A stretch of DNA of 64,000 nt. It comes from JAJFHI01 sp050633705 (GTDB lineage Bacteria; Pseudomonadota; Alphaproteobacteria; Rhizobiales; Hyphomicrobiaceae). The stretch is taken from the NCBI GenBank assembly GCA_050633705.1, contig JBOEGZ010000020.1:124001-188000 (forward strand), in the 5' to 3' direction. The first letter of the stretch is position 1. Every line of letters begins with the position of its first letter. Under the pieces are notes generated by a model. That model was not told where the DNA came from. It did no database searches and saw only the letters and a list, made by a program, of their open reading frames with translations. Positions 28,300 through 37,369 of the stretch are shown piece by piece. The position numbers and the translations under genes were made by a program.

Positions 28300-29349
28300 A
28301 TGACCAACCCCCATGCAACCAAACCCTTGAAAATTGAAATGACGACCCGAACAAGATTTTTCTTATTGATGGTGATCTTGGTGTTTGCGCCATGCTCTGT
28401 CTCGGCCGACGAGACCGTCATTCAAGGGCTGTCGATGGGCACAACATATACGATCAGCATTACTCAGGACCTAGAGCCTCGAGAAAAAAAGAAACTGGCG
28501 CAAAAAATACAAATGTTGCTGGAAGACTTTTCCCAGGAATTTTCAACATACGACACAACTTCGAAGATCTCGATTTTTAATAGAACCAAATCCACAAAGC
28601 CATTTCCGGTGTCGGCCAGGTTTGCAAGACTCACCACGCTTGCAGCTGAAATAGCCAAGAAGACAAAAGGCGCTTTCGATCCCACGATTGAACCTGTGGC
28701 GGCGTTGTGGGGATTTGGAGTTAACAAAAGTCGTGGCACCGCTCCTGGGCAGACGGAAATCGATCACGCACTTTCAACAGTCGGCATCACCAAGCTTGCC
28801 GTTATTCAACGTCCACCAAGCCTGAGGAAACTCAACCCCCAACTCCAGTTGGACCTTTCCGCCATGGCGAAAGGATTTGGCGTTGACGAAGTTTCCCGCC
28901 TTCTCAACCGTGAAGGCTTTCGAAATTATATGGTCGAAATTGGTGGAGAAATCCATGCTCGCGGACGCAACTCTAAAGGCGATGTTTGGCGCATTGGCAT
29001 CGCTGTTCCAGATCGAACAACAAATAAGCTCGAAGCTATCGTTAAGCTTTCCAACACCTCAATTGCAACATCTGGCGATTATCAAAAATATGTCGAGATC
29101 GACGGCGACCGCGTTGCGCATATCATCGACCCAAGAAATGGCAAACCAATTTCTCATAAATTAGCGTCAGCAAGCGTGCTGCATGACGATTGTGCAATAG
29201 CTGACGCGTTTGCAACAGCATTGATGGTCGTTGGACATCGCGAAGCAAAAGAAATGGCGGAAAAACTGGAACTCCCAGTGCTTTTGATCGTCCGTGAAGC
29301 GGGAGGCTTTGTAACATGGACATCAAAGCAATGGCCTCAAAAAAAATAA
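28300..29349 (+). CDS. apbE: FAD:protein FMN transferase (ApbE family)
   Basis: 349 residues. A secretion signal is present whichever start is used: from the ATG at 28300 it is preceded by 13 polar residues, while the ATG at 28339 gives the compact TRTRFFLLMVILVFAPCSVSADE. ApbE attaches FMN to threonines of membrane redox proteins in the periplasm, using FAD and magnesium. Motifs seen: LSMGTTYTI, FDPTIEPVAALWGFG, LSAMAKGFGVDEVSRLL, YMVEIGGEIHARG, TSIATSGDYQKY, HIIDPRNGKP, and the metal-site end AIADAFATALMVVG. No Rnf or Nqr target genes are in the window. Confidence 0.93.
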   Translation: MTNPHATKPLKIEMTTRTRFFLLMVILVFAPCSVSADETVIQGLSMGTTYTISITQDLEPREKKKLAQKIQMLLEDFSQEFSTYDTTSKISIFNRTKSTKPFPVSARFARLTTLAAEIAKKTKGAFDPTIEPVAALWGFGVNKSRGTAPGQTEIDHALSTVGITKLAVIQRPPSLRKLNPQLQLDLSAMAKGFGVDEVSRLLNREGFRNYMVEIGGEIHARGRNSKGDVWRIGIAVPDRTTNKLEAIVKLSNTSIATSGDYQKYVEIDGDRVAHIIDPRNGKPISHKLASASVLHDDCAIADAFATALMVVGHREAKEMAEKLELPVLLIVREAGGFVTWTSKQWPQKK

Positions 29350-29477
29350 CGCTGACAACCAAACCTTTGCTTAACACACGTCGATAACAAACAGTCGCAG
29401 GGTTAAACTTTGCCACGCGTTGTGAACTTTGCTACCTACCAACAAGCAAACTTACACTGCGGGTATTGACATCGACC

Positions 29478-30251
29478 ATGAGCAATTTCTACGAAGAGCA
29501 AGTTTTAAACGTTCGCCATTGGACCGACCGGCTTTTTAGTTTCACGACAACCCGCAATGCCGCTTTTCGTTTCGAGAACGGTCAATTTGCTATGGTCGGG
29601 CTAGTGGTCGACGGGAAACCATTGGTGCGCGCCTACTCTATGGCCAGTCCCAATTACGATGACAAGCTGGAATGGTTTTCCATTATTGTTCCGAATGGTC
29701 CATTAACATCGAGATTGCAAAAAATCAAAGCTGGCGACCAGGTACTGGTGAGCAAGAAACCCGTTGGCACATTGGTGATTGACAGCTTGACACCGGCCCG
29801 CAACCTTTACCTTTTGTGCACAGGCACTGGGCTGGCGCCGTTCCTCTCCATCATTGCAGACCCAAACGTCTATGAGCGGTTTGAAAAGGTGGTCTTGATT
29901 CATGGTTGCCGTTTCATCGATGACCTGGCTTACGCTGATGAGATTTCAGACATATTGCCGAAAAACGAATTCATTGGTGAAATGGTCAAGCAACAACTCA
30001 TCTATATTCCAACAGTAACGCGCGAACCTTTCAAAAATGAAGGTCGCATTACGCACCTTGTCGAGAGCGGGCAATTGGCTCAAAAAACCGACCTGCCTGA
30101 TCTGTCCCCAGAACACGACCGCGTGATGATGTGCGGCAGTCCAAATTTATTGGCCGACATGAACCCGATTTTACAAGAGCGCGGTTTTAAAGAAGGTGCT
30201 GGCAATGCTCCTGCGGACTACGTCATTGAGAAAGCATTCGTCGACCGTTAG
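29478..30251 (+). CDS. fpr: Ferredoxin-NADP(+) reductase
   Basis: 257 residues from the ATG at 29478 (a TTG at 29466 is in frame). Plant-type two-domain fold: FAD-binding RAYSMASPNYDDKLEWF and GPLTSRLQKI, then the NADP-binding LCTGTGLAPFLSIIADP and MMCGSPNLLADM, ending YVIEKAFVDR like bacterial Fpr proteins with an extended C-terminus. It moves electrons between NADPH and ferredoxin or flavodoxin in the cytoplasm and is often part of oxidative-stress defence. Confidence 0.93.
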   Translation: MSNFYEEQVLNVRHWTDRLFSFTTTRNAAFRFENGQFAMVGLVVDGKPLVRAYSMASPNYDDKLEWFSIIVPNGPLTSRLQKIKAGDQVLVSKKPVGTLVIDSLTPARNLYLLCTGTGLAPFLSIIADPNVYERFEKVVLIHGCRFIDDLAYADEISDILPKNEFIGEMVKQQLIYIPTVTREPFKNEGRITHLVESGQLAQKTDLPDLSPEHDRVMMCGSPNLLADMNPILQERGFKEGAGNAPADYVIEKAFVDR

Positions 30252-30422
30252 ATTTTTCTGGTTTGATAGGGCAAACACACGACCCAACAGTTGAAATTTT
30301 GCGCCATTGCGATTTTTTATCGTCCAATTTCCAATTCACATTGGTGTTCAACGTCAAAATTATCGCTATACAAGATAAAACCATCCAACCAGCCGATTGA
30401 CCCAACACATTTGGAGCCTGCG

Positions 30423-31775
30423 ATGACGTCTCAAACACGCCACGGAAACAAAATGTCTCTGACCGCGAAAGTTCTGATCGGAATGGTTTTGGGTGTGGTC
30501 GTTGGCGTCATATTCAACAAACTCGGCAACCCATTCATCAATGAAAACATCGTTGGCGGACTGTTTGCCATGATCGGTAAGATGTTTGTCAATGCTCTAA
30601 AGATGCTTGTCGTACCTTTGGTAACATTCTCACTCATTTGCGGGGTCACGGGAATTGGCGACATACGCATGCTTGGCCGGGTAGGTGGCAAAGCCTTCGG
30701 TCTTTATTTGTTCACAACCGCTATTGCCATTGCGATGGCCATTTTCCTGGCAACTATAATTGGCCCAGGTGCAGGCTTTGATATCTCAGGCGTGGACACG
30801 TCAAAAGTTTCGGCAAAACAGGCCCCCAGCGTCTGGGATGTGTTTGCAAACATCGTCCCCTCAAACCCCATCAATGCGTTTGCAAATGGCGAAATGCTGC
30901 AAATCATTTTCTATGTCATTTTAATCGGTATTGCCGCATTGATGTTGGGTGAACGTTCAAAGTCATTCGTCGAAGCCTGCGAATACATGAACGAACTGAT
31001 GATGAAGGTCGTTGAGATCGTTATGGCCTTCGCGCCCTACGGCGTGTTTTGCCTCATCGCAAAGACCTTTGCCGAGCAGGGCATCGACCTATTCTTGCCG
31101 GTCATTGCTTACGTTGTAACGCTTGTCGGCGCACTTCTTGTGCATCTGTTTGTTACTTTAATGATCCTATTGAAGTTGCTGTCGGGGTTGAACCCGATCG
31201 AATTTTTGAAAAAGATGCGCCCAGCGCAAATCTTTGCATTCTCCACGGCAAGTTCTAACGCGACGATTCCTGTGACCTTCCGCTGTACAACAGAACGGAT
31301 CGGCGTTAACAACTCTGTCGCCTCTTTCACCGTTCCATTTGGCGCCACCATCAACATGGATGGAACAGCGATCATGCAAGGTGTTGCAACCGTTTTCCTT
31401 GCCAATGTTTACGGCATCACCTTGGGCCTAAGTGGTTATGTGACCGTTATTGGAATGGCCGTCCTGGCGTCCATTGGAACAGCCGGCGTGCCAGGTGTTG
31501 GCTTGGTCATGTTGACGATGGTGCTTGGACAGGTCGGTCTCCCGATCGAAGGCATTGCGATTGTGCTCGGGGTCGATCGACTGATGGATATGATGCGTAC
31601 GGCTGTCAATATCACTGGCGATGCCGTGGTGACTTCGATTGTCGGAAAAAGTGAGAACAAGCTCGATATGCAAATCTTCAATGACCCAGATGCTGGCACA
31701 CTCACGGACGACGATCTGGTGATCAGTCATGAAGCTGAAGAAGAGCTTGCCGCAGCCGCACAACCAAAACACTAG
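30423..31775 (+). CDS. Dicarboxylate/amino acid:cation symporter (DAACS family)
   Basis: 450 residues from the ATG at 30423, which has GGAG eight bases upstream. Eight membrane helices plus two hairpin loops. Hallmarks are the serine-rich hairpin FSTASSNATIPVT, the helix-7 motif GATINMDGTAIMQG and the glycine-rich hairpin IGTAGVPGVGLVMLTMVLGQVGLP, followed by DRLMDMMRTAVNITGDA. It imports glutamate, aspartate or C4-dicarboxylates with sodium or protons. It ends with an acidic, Glu/Ala-rich cytoplasmic tail. Confidence 0.94.
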   Translation: MTSQTRHGNKMSLTAKVLIGMVLGVVVGVIFNKLGNPFINENIVGGLFAMIGKMFVNALKMLVVPLVTFSLICGVTGIGDIRMLGRVGGKAFGLYLFTTAIAIAMAIFLATIIGPGAGFDISGVDTSKVSAKQAPSVWDVFANIVPSNPINAFANGEMLQIIFYVILIGIAALMLGERSKSFVEACEYMNELMMKVVEIVMAFAPYGVFCLIAKTFAEQGIDLFLPVIAYVVTLVGALLVHLFVTLMILLKLLSGLNPIEFLKKMRPAQIFAFSTASSNATIPVTFRCTTERIGVNNSVASFTVPFGATINMDGTAIMQGVATVFLANVYGITLGLSGYVTVIGMAVLASIGTAGVPGVGLVMLTMVLGQVGLPIEGIAIVLGVDRLMDMMRTAVNITGDAVVTSIVGKSENKLDMQIFNDPDAGTLTDDDLVISHEAEEELAAAAQPKH

Positions 31776-31922
31776 ACTTGCGAAAGATCTTGCGTTCGCA
31801 GCCCGGCTTATCGGTCGAGGTGGGCCTTGCCGATGTTTGACATAAATGACTATGACCATGACCACTTCGGCCAACGGCAGTTGGGCTGGTGAGAATAGGC
31901 GTTGCGCTTTACATTAGGATTG

Positions 31923-32525
31923 TTATTCGCCCTGGACTGGAGAACTTGATTTATATCGCGTCTTAGACTGACGCTTCACGAGCTTGCCCCATTCACTATT
32001 GAACGGATGGACATAATCCGTTGTGCCAGATCCGTTCACCAGTGAACGGCTTTGATTGTGCCAACGAAAGATACCGCCTTTGAGATTTTGCACATCTTTG
32101 GCGCCAGCAATGAGCAACTGATCTTTGGCGCGCATAGCTAGCCGAGAACTTCTTTCGCCAACCGAACAATAGAATAAAACGGTACGCCCGACCTCGCGCC
32201 CGGCCAATTTCGATTGCAAATTTTGAAGCGTATCACCCGGCTGCACCCGGATCGCACCCGGCAATCGACTAACAGCATATTCGGCTTCTTCGCGAACATC
32301 GATCAACACGATATCATCGTTTTTACCTTGAGCGATCTTTTCAGCGACAATCTTTGGGTTGGTATGCCCGATCTCAGTAAATCGCGATTCAATATCGCGT
32401 TCAACCTCAACCAATTTTGGCATGCGACCAGTTAGGAGATCGCGATTAAGTCCAACGAACTGCATATAGCCAAGGGCTGCCAGTCCGACAGCAAGCGTTG
32501 CCAAAACGATGAGACGTCTTTGCAT
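31923..32525 (-). CDS. Membrane-anchored rhodanese-domain protein
   Basis: 200 residues from the ATG at 32525 with a GGAGGT ribosome site. One N-terminal helix (RRLIVLATLAVGLAALGYM) anchors it, with the domain on the periplasmic side. The rhodanese domain runs about residues 60-165: VLIDVREEAEYAVSRLPGAIRV and the active-site loop LFYCSVGERSSRLA, whose Cys would carry the persulfide, then GAKDVQNLKGGIFRWHN. The DUF2892 gene lies just upstream on the same strand (117-base gap); rhodanese and DUF2892 are fused in E. coli YgaP, so the two may work together on sulfane sulfur. Confidence 0.88.
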   Translation of the reverse strand: MQRRLIVLATLAVGLAALGYMQFVGLNRDLLTGRMPKLVEVERDIESRFTEIGHTNPKIVAEKIAQGKNDDIVLIDVREEAEYAVSRLPGAIRVQPGDTLQNLQSKLAGREVGRTVLFYCSVGERSSRLAMRAKDQLLIAGAKDVQNLKGGIFRWHNQSRSLVNGSGTTDYVHPFNSEWGKLVKRQSKTRYKSSSPVQGE

Positions 32526-32641
32526 AGTGTTGTGACCTCCGTGATCCGAACATTTTCTGAGAGTTTGCATCTCTGCTCGAGAAAACCAACCCTCTCAGCG
32601 ATCACATTACCATCGGCTTGCAGATCCAATGCAAATTGGCC

Positions 32642-32854
32642 TCAATCCTTCGCCACGGTACTGCATCCAAAAATTCGATACAGCGGGCAAAGGCTAACAA
32701 GTGCTGTCGCAACGAGAACACCGCCGACAATCATCGCAATGACATTGGGTGTTCCTGATGGGATCACATCGGTGAAATAAGCCAATGCGACCAGCCCCAC
32801 ACCGACCACGGCGCGCACGACGCGATCGCTCGTTCCAATATTTGCTGTTGTCAT
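32642..32854 (-). CDS. DUF2892 (YgaP-like) two-helix membrane protein
   Basis: 70 residues. The start NIGTSDRVVRAVVGVGLVALAYF and the second helix VIAMIVGGVLVATALVSLCPLYRIFGCST give the family's pattern of two helices and a conserved CPLY...GC. Strong GGAGG ribosome site before the ATG. It is first in a pair with the rhodanese gene, and the perfect FNR box at 32912-32925 is placed to drive it, with a predicted 23-base leader. Function in this family is unproven; sulfur transfer or sulfide-linked sensing is the usual guess. Confidence 0.88.
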   Translation of the reverse strand: MTTANIGTSDRVVRAVVGVGLVALAYFTDVIPSGTPNVIAMIVGGVLVATALVSLCPLYRIFGCSTVAKD

Positions 32855-32911
32855 AAAAACCTCCGAAGTTATCTACCCGCCACAGTGTACGTTCGAAATG
32901 GCGAAAATTCA

Positions 32912-32925
32912 TTGATTCTGATCAA
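32912..32925 (-). promoter_or_regulatory. FNR/FixK box, perfect consensus
   Basis: TTGATtctgATCAA matches the consensus exactly. Its centre is ~64 bases before the DUF2892 ATG at 32854, and a class II position predicts a transcript start near 32877. Confidence 0.75.
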
Positions 32926-33096
32926 GAAAACAGAGTTTTGACGAACAGGTTCAGCTTCAAAACACCTTAAGAAACCAATTCCGGGCACATTCCCAACCGT
33001 TCAACCTCGTTCACCTAGCAATCACGGTGGCACTTTATTAGACTCACGACTCAATTCCATTCGACTCGTTGCCGTTACTAGGACACCAATCAGATC

Positions 33097-33765
33097 ATGC
33101 GACAGGTGATTTTCAACTTTCATGGCATTGGTGCACCGAAGCGAGAAATGGAAGACGGCGAATCCCAATACTGGATCAGCGTCGATTTCTTTGATGAAAT
33201 TCTCGCTCTCGCATCCAAAATGCGCGACACGGTCAAAACATCGTTTACGTTCGACGATGGCAACAGCTCCGACTTGGAAATCGCCGCACCACGACTATCA
33301 ACGGTTGGCATTTCTGCCGAGTTCTTTGTTCTCTCCGGACGCCTCAAACAAGACGGCGCCTTAAGCCGCAAGAACATCGTTGAACTTCAAGAAATGGGGC
33401 ACCTCATTGGCAATCACGGAGCCGATCACGTCGACTGGACGGCGCTCGACGAGGCCGGATTGACCCGGGAACTTAAGACCGCACGACAAGTCTTGGAAGA
33501 CATTTGCAGACATCCGATATCCAGTGCAGCCATTCCGTTTGGGCGTTATAATGGCAAAGTAGTGCGCGCGTTGAAAACTTGCGGTTATGACCGCGTTTAT
33601 TCTAGCGACGGAGGCGCTCATACCGATACACAGTATCCCTGCCCGCGCACATCACTGACGCATGACATGACGCCTGGCGATGTCGAAAATATCTTGTTGG
33701 GCCGCGAGCCCTTAAAGCGCAACTTGCGCCGTCGCGCAACAATGCTTGTCAAGCGATTGGTGTAA
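33097..33765 (+). CDS. Polysaccharide deacetylase-like protein
   Basis: 222 residues, NodB-type fold without signal peptide. Motif 1, TSFTFDDGN, has the two metal/catalytic Asp residues. Motif 2 is GNHGADHVDW, with the two metal His residues at the right spacing but Gly in place of the usual Ser/Thr. Motif 3 is IPFGRYNGKVVRALKTCGY, close to the usual PPYGxYN but without its Arg. Such enzymes remove acetyl groups from amino sugars. Here it opens a three-gene unit: its stop is one base from the ATG of the ATP-grasp gene. A cytoplasmic location would suit modification of a precursor rather than finished polymer (inference). Confidence 0.85.
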   Translation: MRQVIFNFHGIGAPKREMEDGESQYWISVDFFDEILALASKMRDTVKTSFTFDDGNSSDLEIAAPRLSTVGISAEFFVLSGRLKQDGALSRKNIVELQEMGHLIGNHGADHVDWTALDEAGLTRELKTARQVLEDICRHPISSAAIPFGRYNGKVVRALKTCGYDRVYSSDGGAHTDTQYPCPRTSLTHDMTPGDVENILLGREPLKRNLRRRATMLVKRLV

Positions 33766-33766
33766 A

Positions 33767-34969
33767 ATGGGCGTACATGTTCTCATTGGCTTTGCAGAGG
33801 CACTGCCAACCCCAGAGGTCATATTCAGCCTGGCCCAAGCCGGACACACCGTTTCTGTGTTCACACGCCATGGGACAACCTCACCACTATTCACACAGTT
33901 GCCCGTGAAACATGTTTATCGTGTTTCACCACCAGAGCGAAGCGTTGCAGAAACGATCACTGATATACGCGCCATTTTTGCTCAACCCAACGCCCCTGAC
34001 TTTATTTTCGCACTTGACGATCCAGCTCTGTTTCTTGTCAATGAAGCAATTGAGGCCTCTTCAAAGTTGCCAAGGGTTGCCAATGCGACAGGCAGACCGG
34101 GCGAAGTCGCACTCGACAAAAGCCAACAGATTGCTCACGCACGTGAAGCCGGGTTTGCCGTTCCACCAACGATCGTCGCTCAGACACCATCTGACCTTAG
34201 CGCCGCCACTGTTTTTCCAGCAATCGCAAAATCCGCGCTCGCTGTGGAAGTTGACAATGGCAAACTCATCAAAGGCAAAGCCCAATACTTACCAGATTCT
34301 GATGCGCTGGCTGCACTTAAGACCTCGTTGAGACATGACATGTCACCGCTATTGGTCCAACCCTTGATTGAAGGCGGCGGCGAAGGTGTCTTTGGCTTCA
34401 TGACCGACAATGGTGTTTTGGCATGGAGCGGTCATGAAAGGGTTCGCATGATGAACCCTCACGGATCAGGCTCAAGTGCCTGCCAAACACGCCCACCCAG
34501 CAAGAAAATGCAGATGGTTTGTGAAGACTTTCTAACGCGCATCAATTGGCGTGGGCCATTCATGATCGAATTGTTGCGCGCGCGTGACACCACGCCCTAC
34601 TTCATGGAACTCAACGGCCGCATGTGGGGCTCGATGGCATTGGCCCGACGAGCGGGTTATGAATATCCAGCCTGGAGCATTGCTCAAACATTGGATCGTG
34701 GGTTTCGCCCTGGGCCAATCACGCCAGAAAACTCACAGTTACTCCTACGTCATCTCGGTCGCGATATTGCACACCTCTTATTTGTCATGCGCGGACCTCA
34801 AACAGACTTTCACAAATCAACTTGGCCCAAATTCGGCTCGGCCTTTGTCAATGTCTTGAAGCCAAACCACAGACGCAATTTTTACAATTACGATCCTGCA
34901 CATCGGTGGTATTTCATACGCGACGCATATGATGTTGTAAAAAAAACCATCTTTAAGGCTCGGGGGTGA
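33767..34969 (+). CDS. ATP-grasp ligase
   Basis: 400 residues from the ATG at 33767, one base after the deacetylase stop (TAAAATG). A short N-terminal alpha/beta domain (HVLIGFAEALPTPEVIFSLAQAGH) is followed by the ATP-grasp fold: DKSQQIAHAREAGFAVPPTIV, FPAIAKSALAVEV, LVQPLIEGGGEGVFGFM and the metal-binding end PFMIELLRA...YFMELNGRMWGSMALA. These enzymes join a carboxylate to an amine or thiol via acyl phosphate. The C-terminal part resembles the ATP-grasp proteins found in surface-polysaccharide and Ter-type biosynthetic operons. Substrates are unknown. Confidence 0.85.
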   Translation: MGVHVLIGFAEALPTPEVIFSLAQAGHTVSVFTRHGTTSPLFTQLPVKHVYRVSPPERSVAETITDIRAIFAQPNAPDFIFALDDPALFLVNEAIEASSKLPRVANATGRPGEVALDKSQQIAHAREAGFAVPPTIVAQTPSDLSAATVFPAIAKSALAVEVDNGKLIKGKAQYLPDSDALAALKTSLRHDMSPLLVQPLIEGGGEGVFGFMTDNGVLAWSGHERVRMMNPHGSGSSACQTRPPSKKMQMVCEDFLTRINWRGPFMIELLRARDTTPYFMELNGRMWGSMALARRAGYEYPAWSIAQTLDRGFRPGPITPENSQLLLRHLGRDIAHLLFVMRGPQTDFHKSTWPKFGSAFVNVLKPNHRRNFYNYDPAHRWYFIRDAYDVVKKTIFKARG

Positions 34970-34973
34970 AACC

Positions 34974-35699
34974 ATGCGCTCTATAAAAGTCATGATGCAT
35001 GCCCACTCGAATTGGTCTTATGATGGACGTTGGAGCCTCGATGCGATCGCCAGGCTATTCGGACGCTTAGGTTATGACTGCGTTATGATGTCGGAACATG
35101 ACACGGGTTTCGACCCACAAAAATTTCCAGACTATCGCGCCGCGTGCCAAGCCGCCTCAACACCCAGATGCGCTCTGATTCCAGGAATTGAATATTCCAG
35201 CCCTGACAATGACATTCACATCCTGACATGGGGGTTGGATCACTTTTTGACAGAGCATCAGCCGGTCATTGATACGCTTCGCGCGGTCCATGAGCAAAAA
35301 GGGGGGGCCATCTTTGCCCATCCCAAACGCCGCAATGCGTTTGCCAAATACGATCCGGCCTGGACTCCCTATCTCTCCGGTGTTGAAGTATGGAACCGCA
35401 AAACCGACGGGCTGACGTTCGGCGTTGAAGCCATTCAATTGATCTCGAATACTGGCTTGATGGCAACAGTTGGCTCCGATTTTCATATACTTCGCCATCT
35501 CTACCCACTCAGCACGCGCTTTAACATTGACGAAGACCAGCCCATTGAGGCGGCCTTGGTCACAGCCCTTCGGCAAGGCGCGCACACAGCGCACGCCTTC
35601 GGACGCCCAATCACCGATCAAAGCGGACAACTCAAGCGCGGCGCACACACTCAACTCGAATCCATGCGCCGGGCGGCACTGCGAATTTTTAGAAAATAA
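34974..35699 (+). CDS. PHP-domain metal-dependent hydrolase
   Basis: 241 residues; starts 4 bases after the ATP-grasp stop. The four PHP motifs are present: HAHSNWSYDG, SEHDTGFD, IPGIEYSS with IFAHPKRR, and GSDFHILRHLYP. PHP domains hydrolyse phosphoesters or phosphotyrosine using two or three metal ions. No DNA-polymerase or other domain is attached. In this unit it could remove a phosphate from the product or act as a phosphotyrosine phosphatase (inference). It faces the acyltransferase gene across a 7-base gap. Confidence 0.88.
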   Translation: MRSIKVMMHAHSNWSYDGRWSLDAIARLFGRLGYDCVMMSEHDTGFDPQKFPDYRAACQAASTPRCALIPGIEYSSPDNDIHILTWGLDHFLTEHQPVIDTLRAVHEQKGGAIFAHPKRRNAFAKYDPAWTPYLSGVEVWNRKTDGLTFGVEAIQLISNTGLMATVGSDFHILRHLYPLSTRFNIDEDQPIEAALVTALRQGAHTAHAFGRPITDQSGQLKRGAHTQLESMRRAALRIFRK

Positions 35700-35706
35700 G
35701 CTCCTG

Positions 35707-36828
35707 TTAGGCGGCCGTGCGGCCCACCTTTTTACCAGGCTTTGGCGTGCTCCAACGACGAATGAGGGCACGAGCGGGATGTTCGACGAAGTGATACGAT
35801 GCCGCTGATGCGACATAGATCGCCGCTAGCATGACCAACCAGAGTACAAGTGGAAACTCAGATCCACTCCCGAGTTTGCGGGATAAAACCGTAAAACAAA
35901 TCAGAACCAATATATGGACCATGTAAGTTGAGTAAGAAATCTCACCCAAGTAAACCAACGGCTTGGACCGCAATACGTTTTCCTCAGATCCAAGTGATAG
36001 CGTACCGATCAGCAGAATGAGGAAGCCGAGCACAGGAACAAGAATGATATCGCTTATGCCGAGATGAAAACCAACCAACAATCCGATTACGGTGACACCC
36101 AGCGCAAATTTGGCAAGACCAGAGGCAATCTCAAATTTTCGAATAAATAGATAAATAAAGACTCCGAGCAAAAACTCCGGAACAATTCTCAAAATACCGA
36201 AGTTAAACATCAAAGCTGTGAGACGCGCGCCAGACATTTCAACAATGAAGTAAAACGCCACGTACAACGCCACAGACAACGCCAGCCCAAGCGCGACCGG
36301 AATGCGGGTTGTCAAAAGGTAAATCGGAAAGAGTAAGTAGGCAAAAAATTCCGCACTGATCGACCAAGATGGGAAATTCCACGAATGCCAATCGGTTGTT
36401 CCCCAAGCATGCAGCATCAATAGGTGTTGGCCAAGGTGATCCCATCTCATTCCTTGCCCGTTGCTCGTAACACCCAACAGCGTGCCGATGGCATAAAAAG
36501 CGACAAACACCAGCGTCATGACAAGGTGTAGTGGATATATGCGGGCAATCCTGAATAACAGGAACTGACGATAGTCAAATTTACCTGCCAGGTATTTGTC
36601 GAGATAGGCATGGGTAAGAATGAAGCCGCTCAGGATGAAAAACAGATCGACGCCGATATAGCCTTTTTGAAAGAAATTGGTTGAGATTGATGACAATTGC
36701 GCAAGCTTGTCATGAATGTGAAAAAGCACAACATAGAAGGCTGCAAAAAATCGCAACGACGTGAGTTCCAACAAATCCTGACGCAATCCATCAGGTGTCT
36801 TTTGTCTTGCCGTAACAACCGTTGCCAT
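35707..36828 (-). CDS. Acyltransferase 3 family membrane protein (OafA/YrhL-like)
   Basis: 373 residues from the ATG at 36828 (AAGGCG in front; a TTG at 36879 is also in frame). About ten membrane helices. Family motifs: LTSLRFFAAFYVVLFHIHDK with the catalytic-type FH, IGVDLFFILSGFILTHAYLDK, RIARIYPLHL, and a C-terminal ISYSTYMVHILVLI plus FVEHPARALIRR. Such proteins acetylate or otherwise acylate sugars of surface polysaccharides. It is convergent with the deacetylase/ATP-grasp/PHP genes. The near-consensus FNR box at 36910-36923 lies 82 bases before the ATG. Confidence 0.9.
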   Translation of the reverse strand: MATVVTARQKTPDGLRQDLLELTSLRFFAAFYVVLFHIHDKLAQLSSISTNFFQKGYIGVDLFFILSGFILTHAYLDKYLAGKFDYRQFLLFRIARIYPLHLVMTLVFVAFYAIGTLLGVTSNGQGMRWDHLGQHLLMLHAWGTTDWHSWNFPSWSISAEFFAYLLFPIYLLTTRIPVALGLALSVALYVAFYFIVEMSGARLTALMFNFGILRIVPEFLLGVFIYLFIRKFEIASGLAKFALGVTVIGLLVGFHLGISDIILVPVLGFLILLIGTLSLGSEENVLRSKPLVYLGEISYSTYMVHILVLICFTVLSRKLGSGSEFPLVLWLVMLAAIYVASAASYHFVEHPARALIRRWSTPKPGKKVGRTAA

Positions 36829-36909
36829 GGCTGCGCGCGCCTTAGTTTCTATTGCTGCCCGTACCGCCAAATAATTCAAGTGGTGGCCAACGCGCGGGCA
36901 AAGCCACGT

Positions 36910-36923
36910 TTGATCTCAATCAC
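36910..36923 (-). promoter_or_regulatory. FNR/FixK-type box upstream of the acyltransferase gene
   Basis: TTGATctcaATCAc differs from consensus at the last base only. It is centred ~88 bases before the acyltransferase ATG, predicting a 47-base leader in class II position. It lies too far (~530 bases) from ccoN to serve that gene directly. Confidence 0.55.
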
Positions 36924-37355
36924 AGCCGACGCTGACTGATTCGCCCGCCCTCTGGCAAATTAATGACGGCCATTGCAGGCGCGCTTGCTCTATCTCGCCT
37001 ACCAAGTGTTGGACCAAGATCATGCTGAGCCGGAATTAAGCACCCAGCAGCCCGGTCTTTATATGGAAACCCATTATTGGGCTTGCTCAATATTAGGTCT
37101 GCTTTGTCTAGAGCTTACTGAGCGGGTGCCCTCAACGGGATAACGACTTGAACAAATGAGAGGTCTCTGGGTGTGAAGGGGACAAATTTCTGGCGTCTCG
37201 CATCAATTCACCCATCGAAAAATATACGCGCTTACTTTCGATTTTCTCCCTCAATAGCGTGGCTCAAAGATCGAAATACGATGCATACGACAAGCAGGCT
37301 ATTTTCCCGTATCCGCTCTAGAAAGCGAACTATTATTGTCAGTTCCTCACGATGC

Positions 37356-37369
37356 CTGATCTAGATCAG
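37356..37369 (+). promoter_or_regulatory. FNR/FixK box upstream of ccoN
   Basis: cTGATctagATCAg is a perfect palindrome that keeps the TGAT/ATCA core; only the outermost bases differ from consensus. Alphaproteobacterial FixK/FnrL boxes in front of fixN often have this CTAG centre. A class II position would start the transcript near 37404, leaving ~48 bases before the ATG at 37452. Confidence 0.7.

Noticed and set aside
31428..31874. 148-codon minus-strand frame overlapping the dicarboxylate symporter gene
   Set aside because: It lies mostly antisense to a well-conserved gene and its translation (many His/Arg/Asp in low order) is typical of an antisense shadow.
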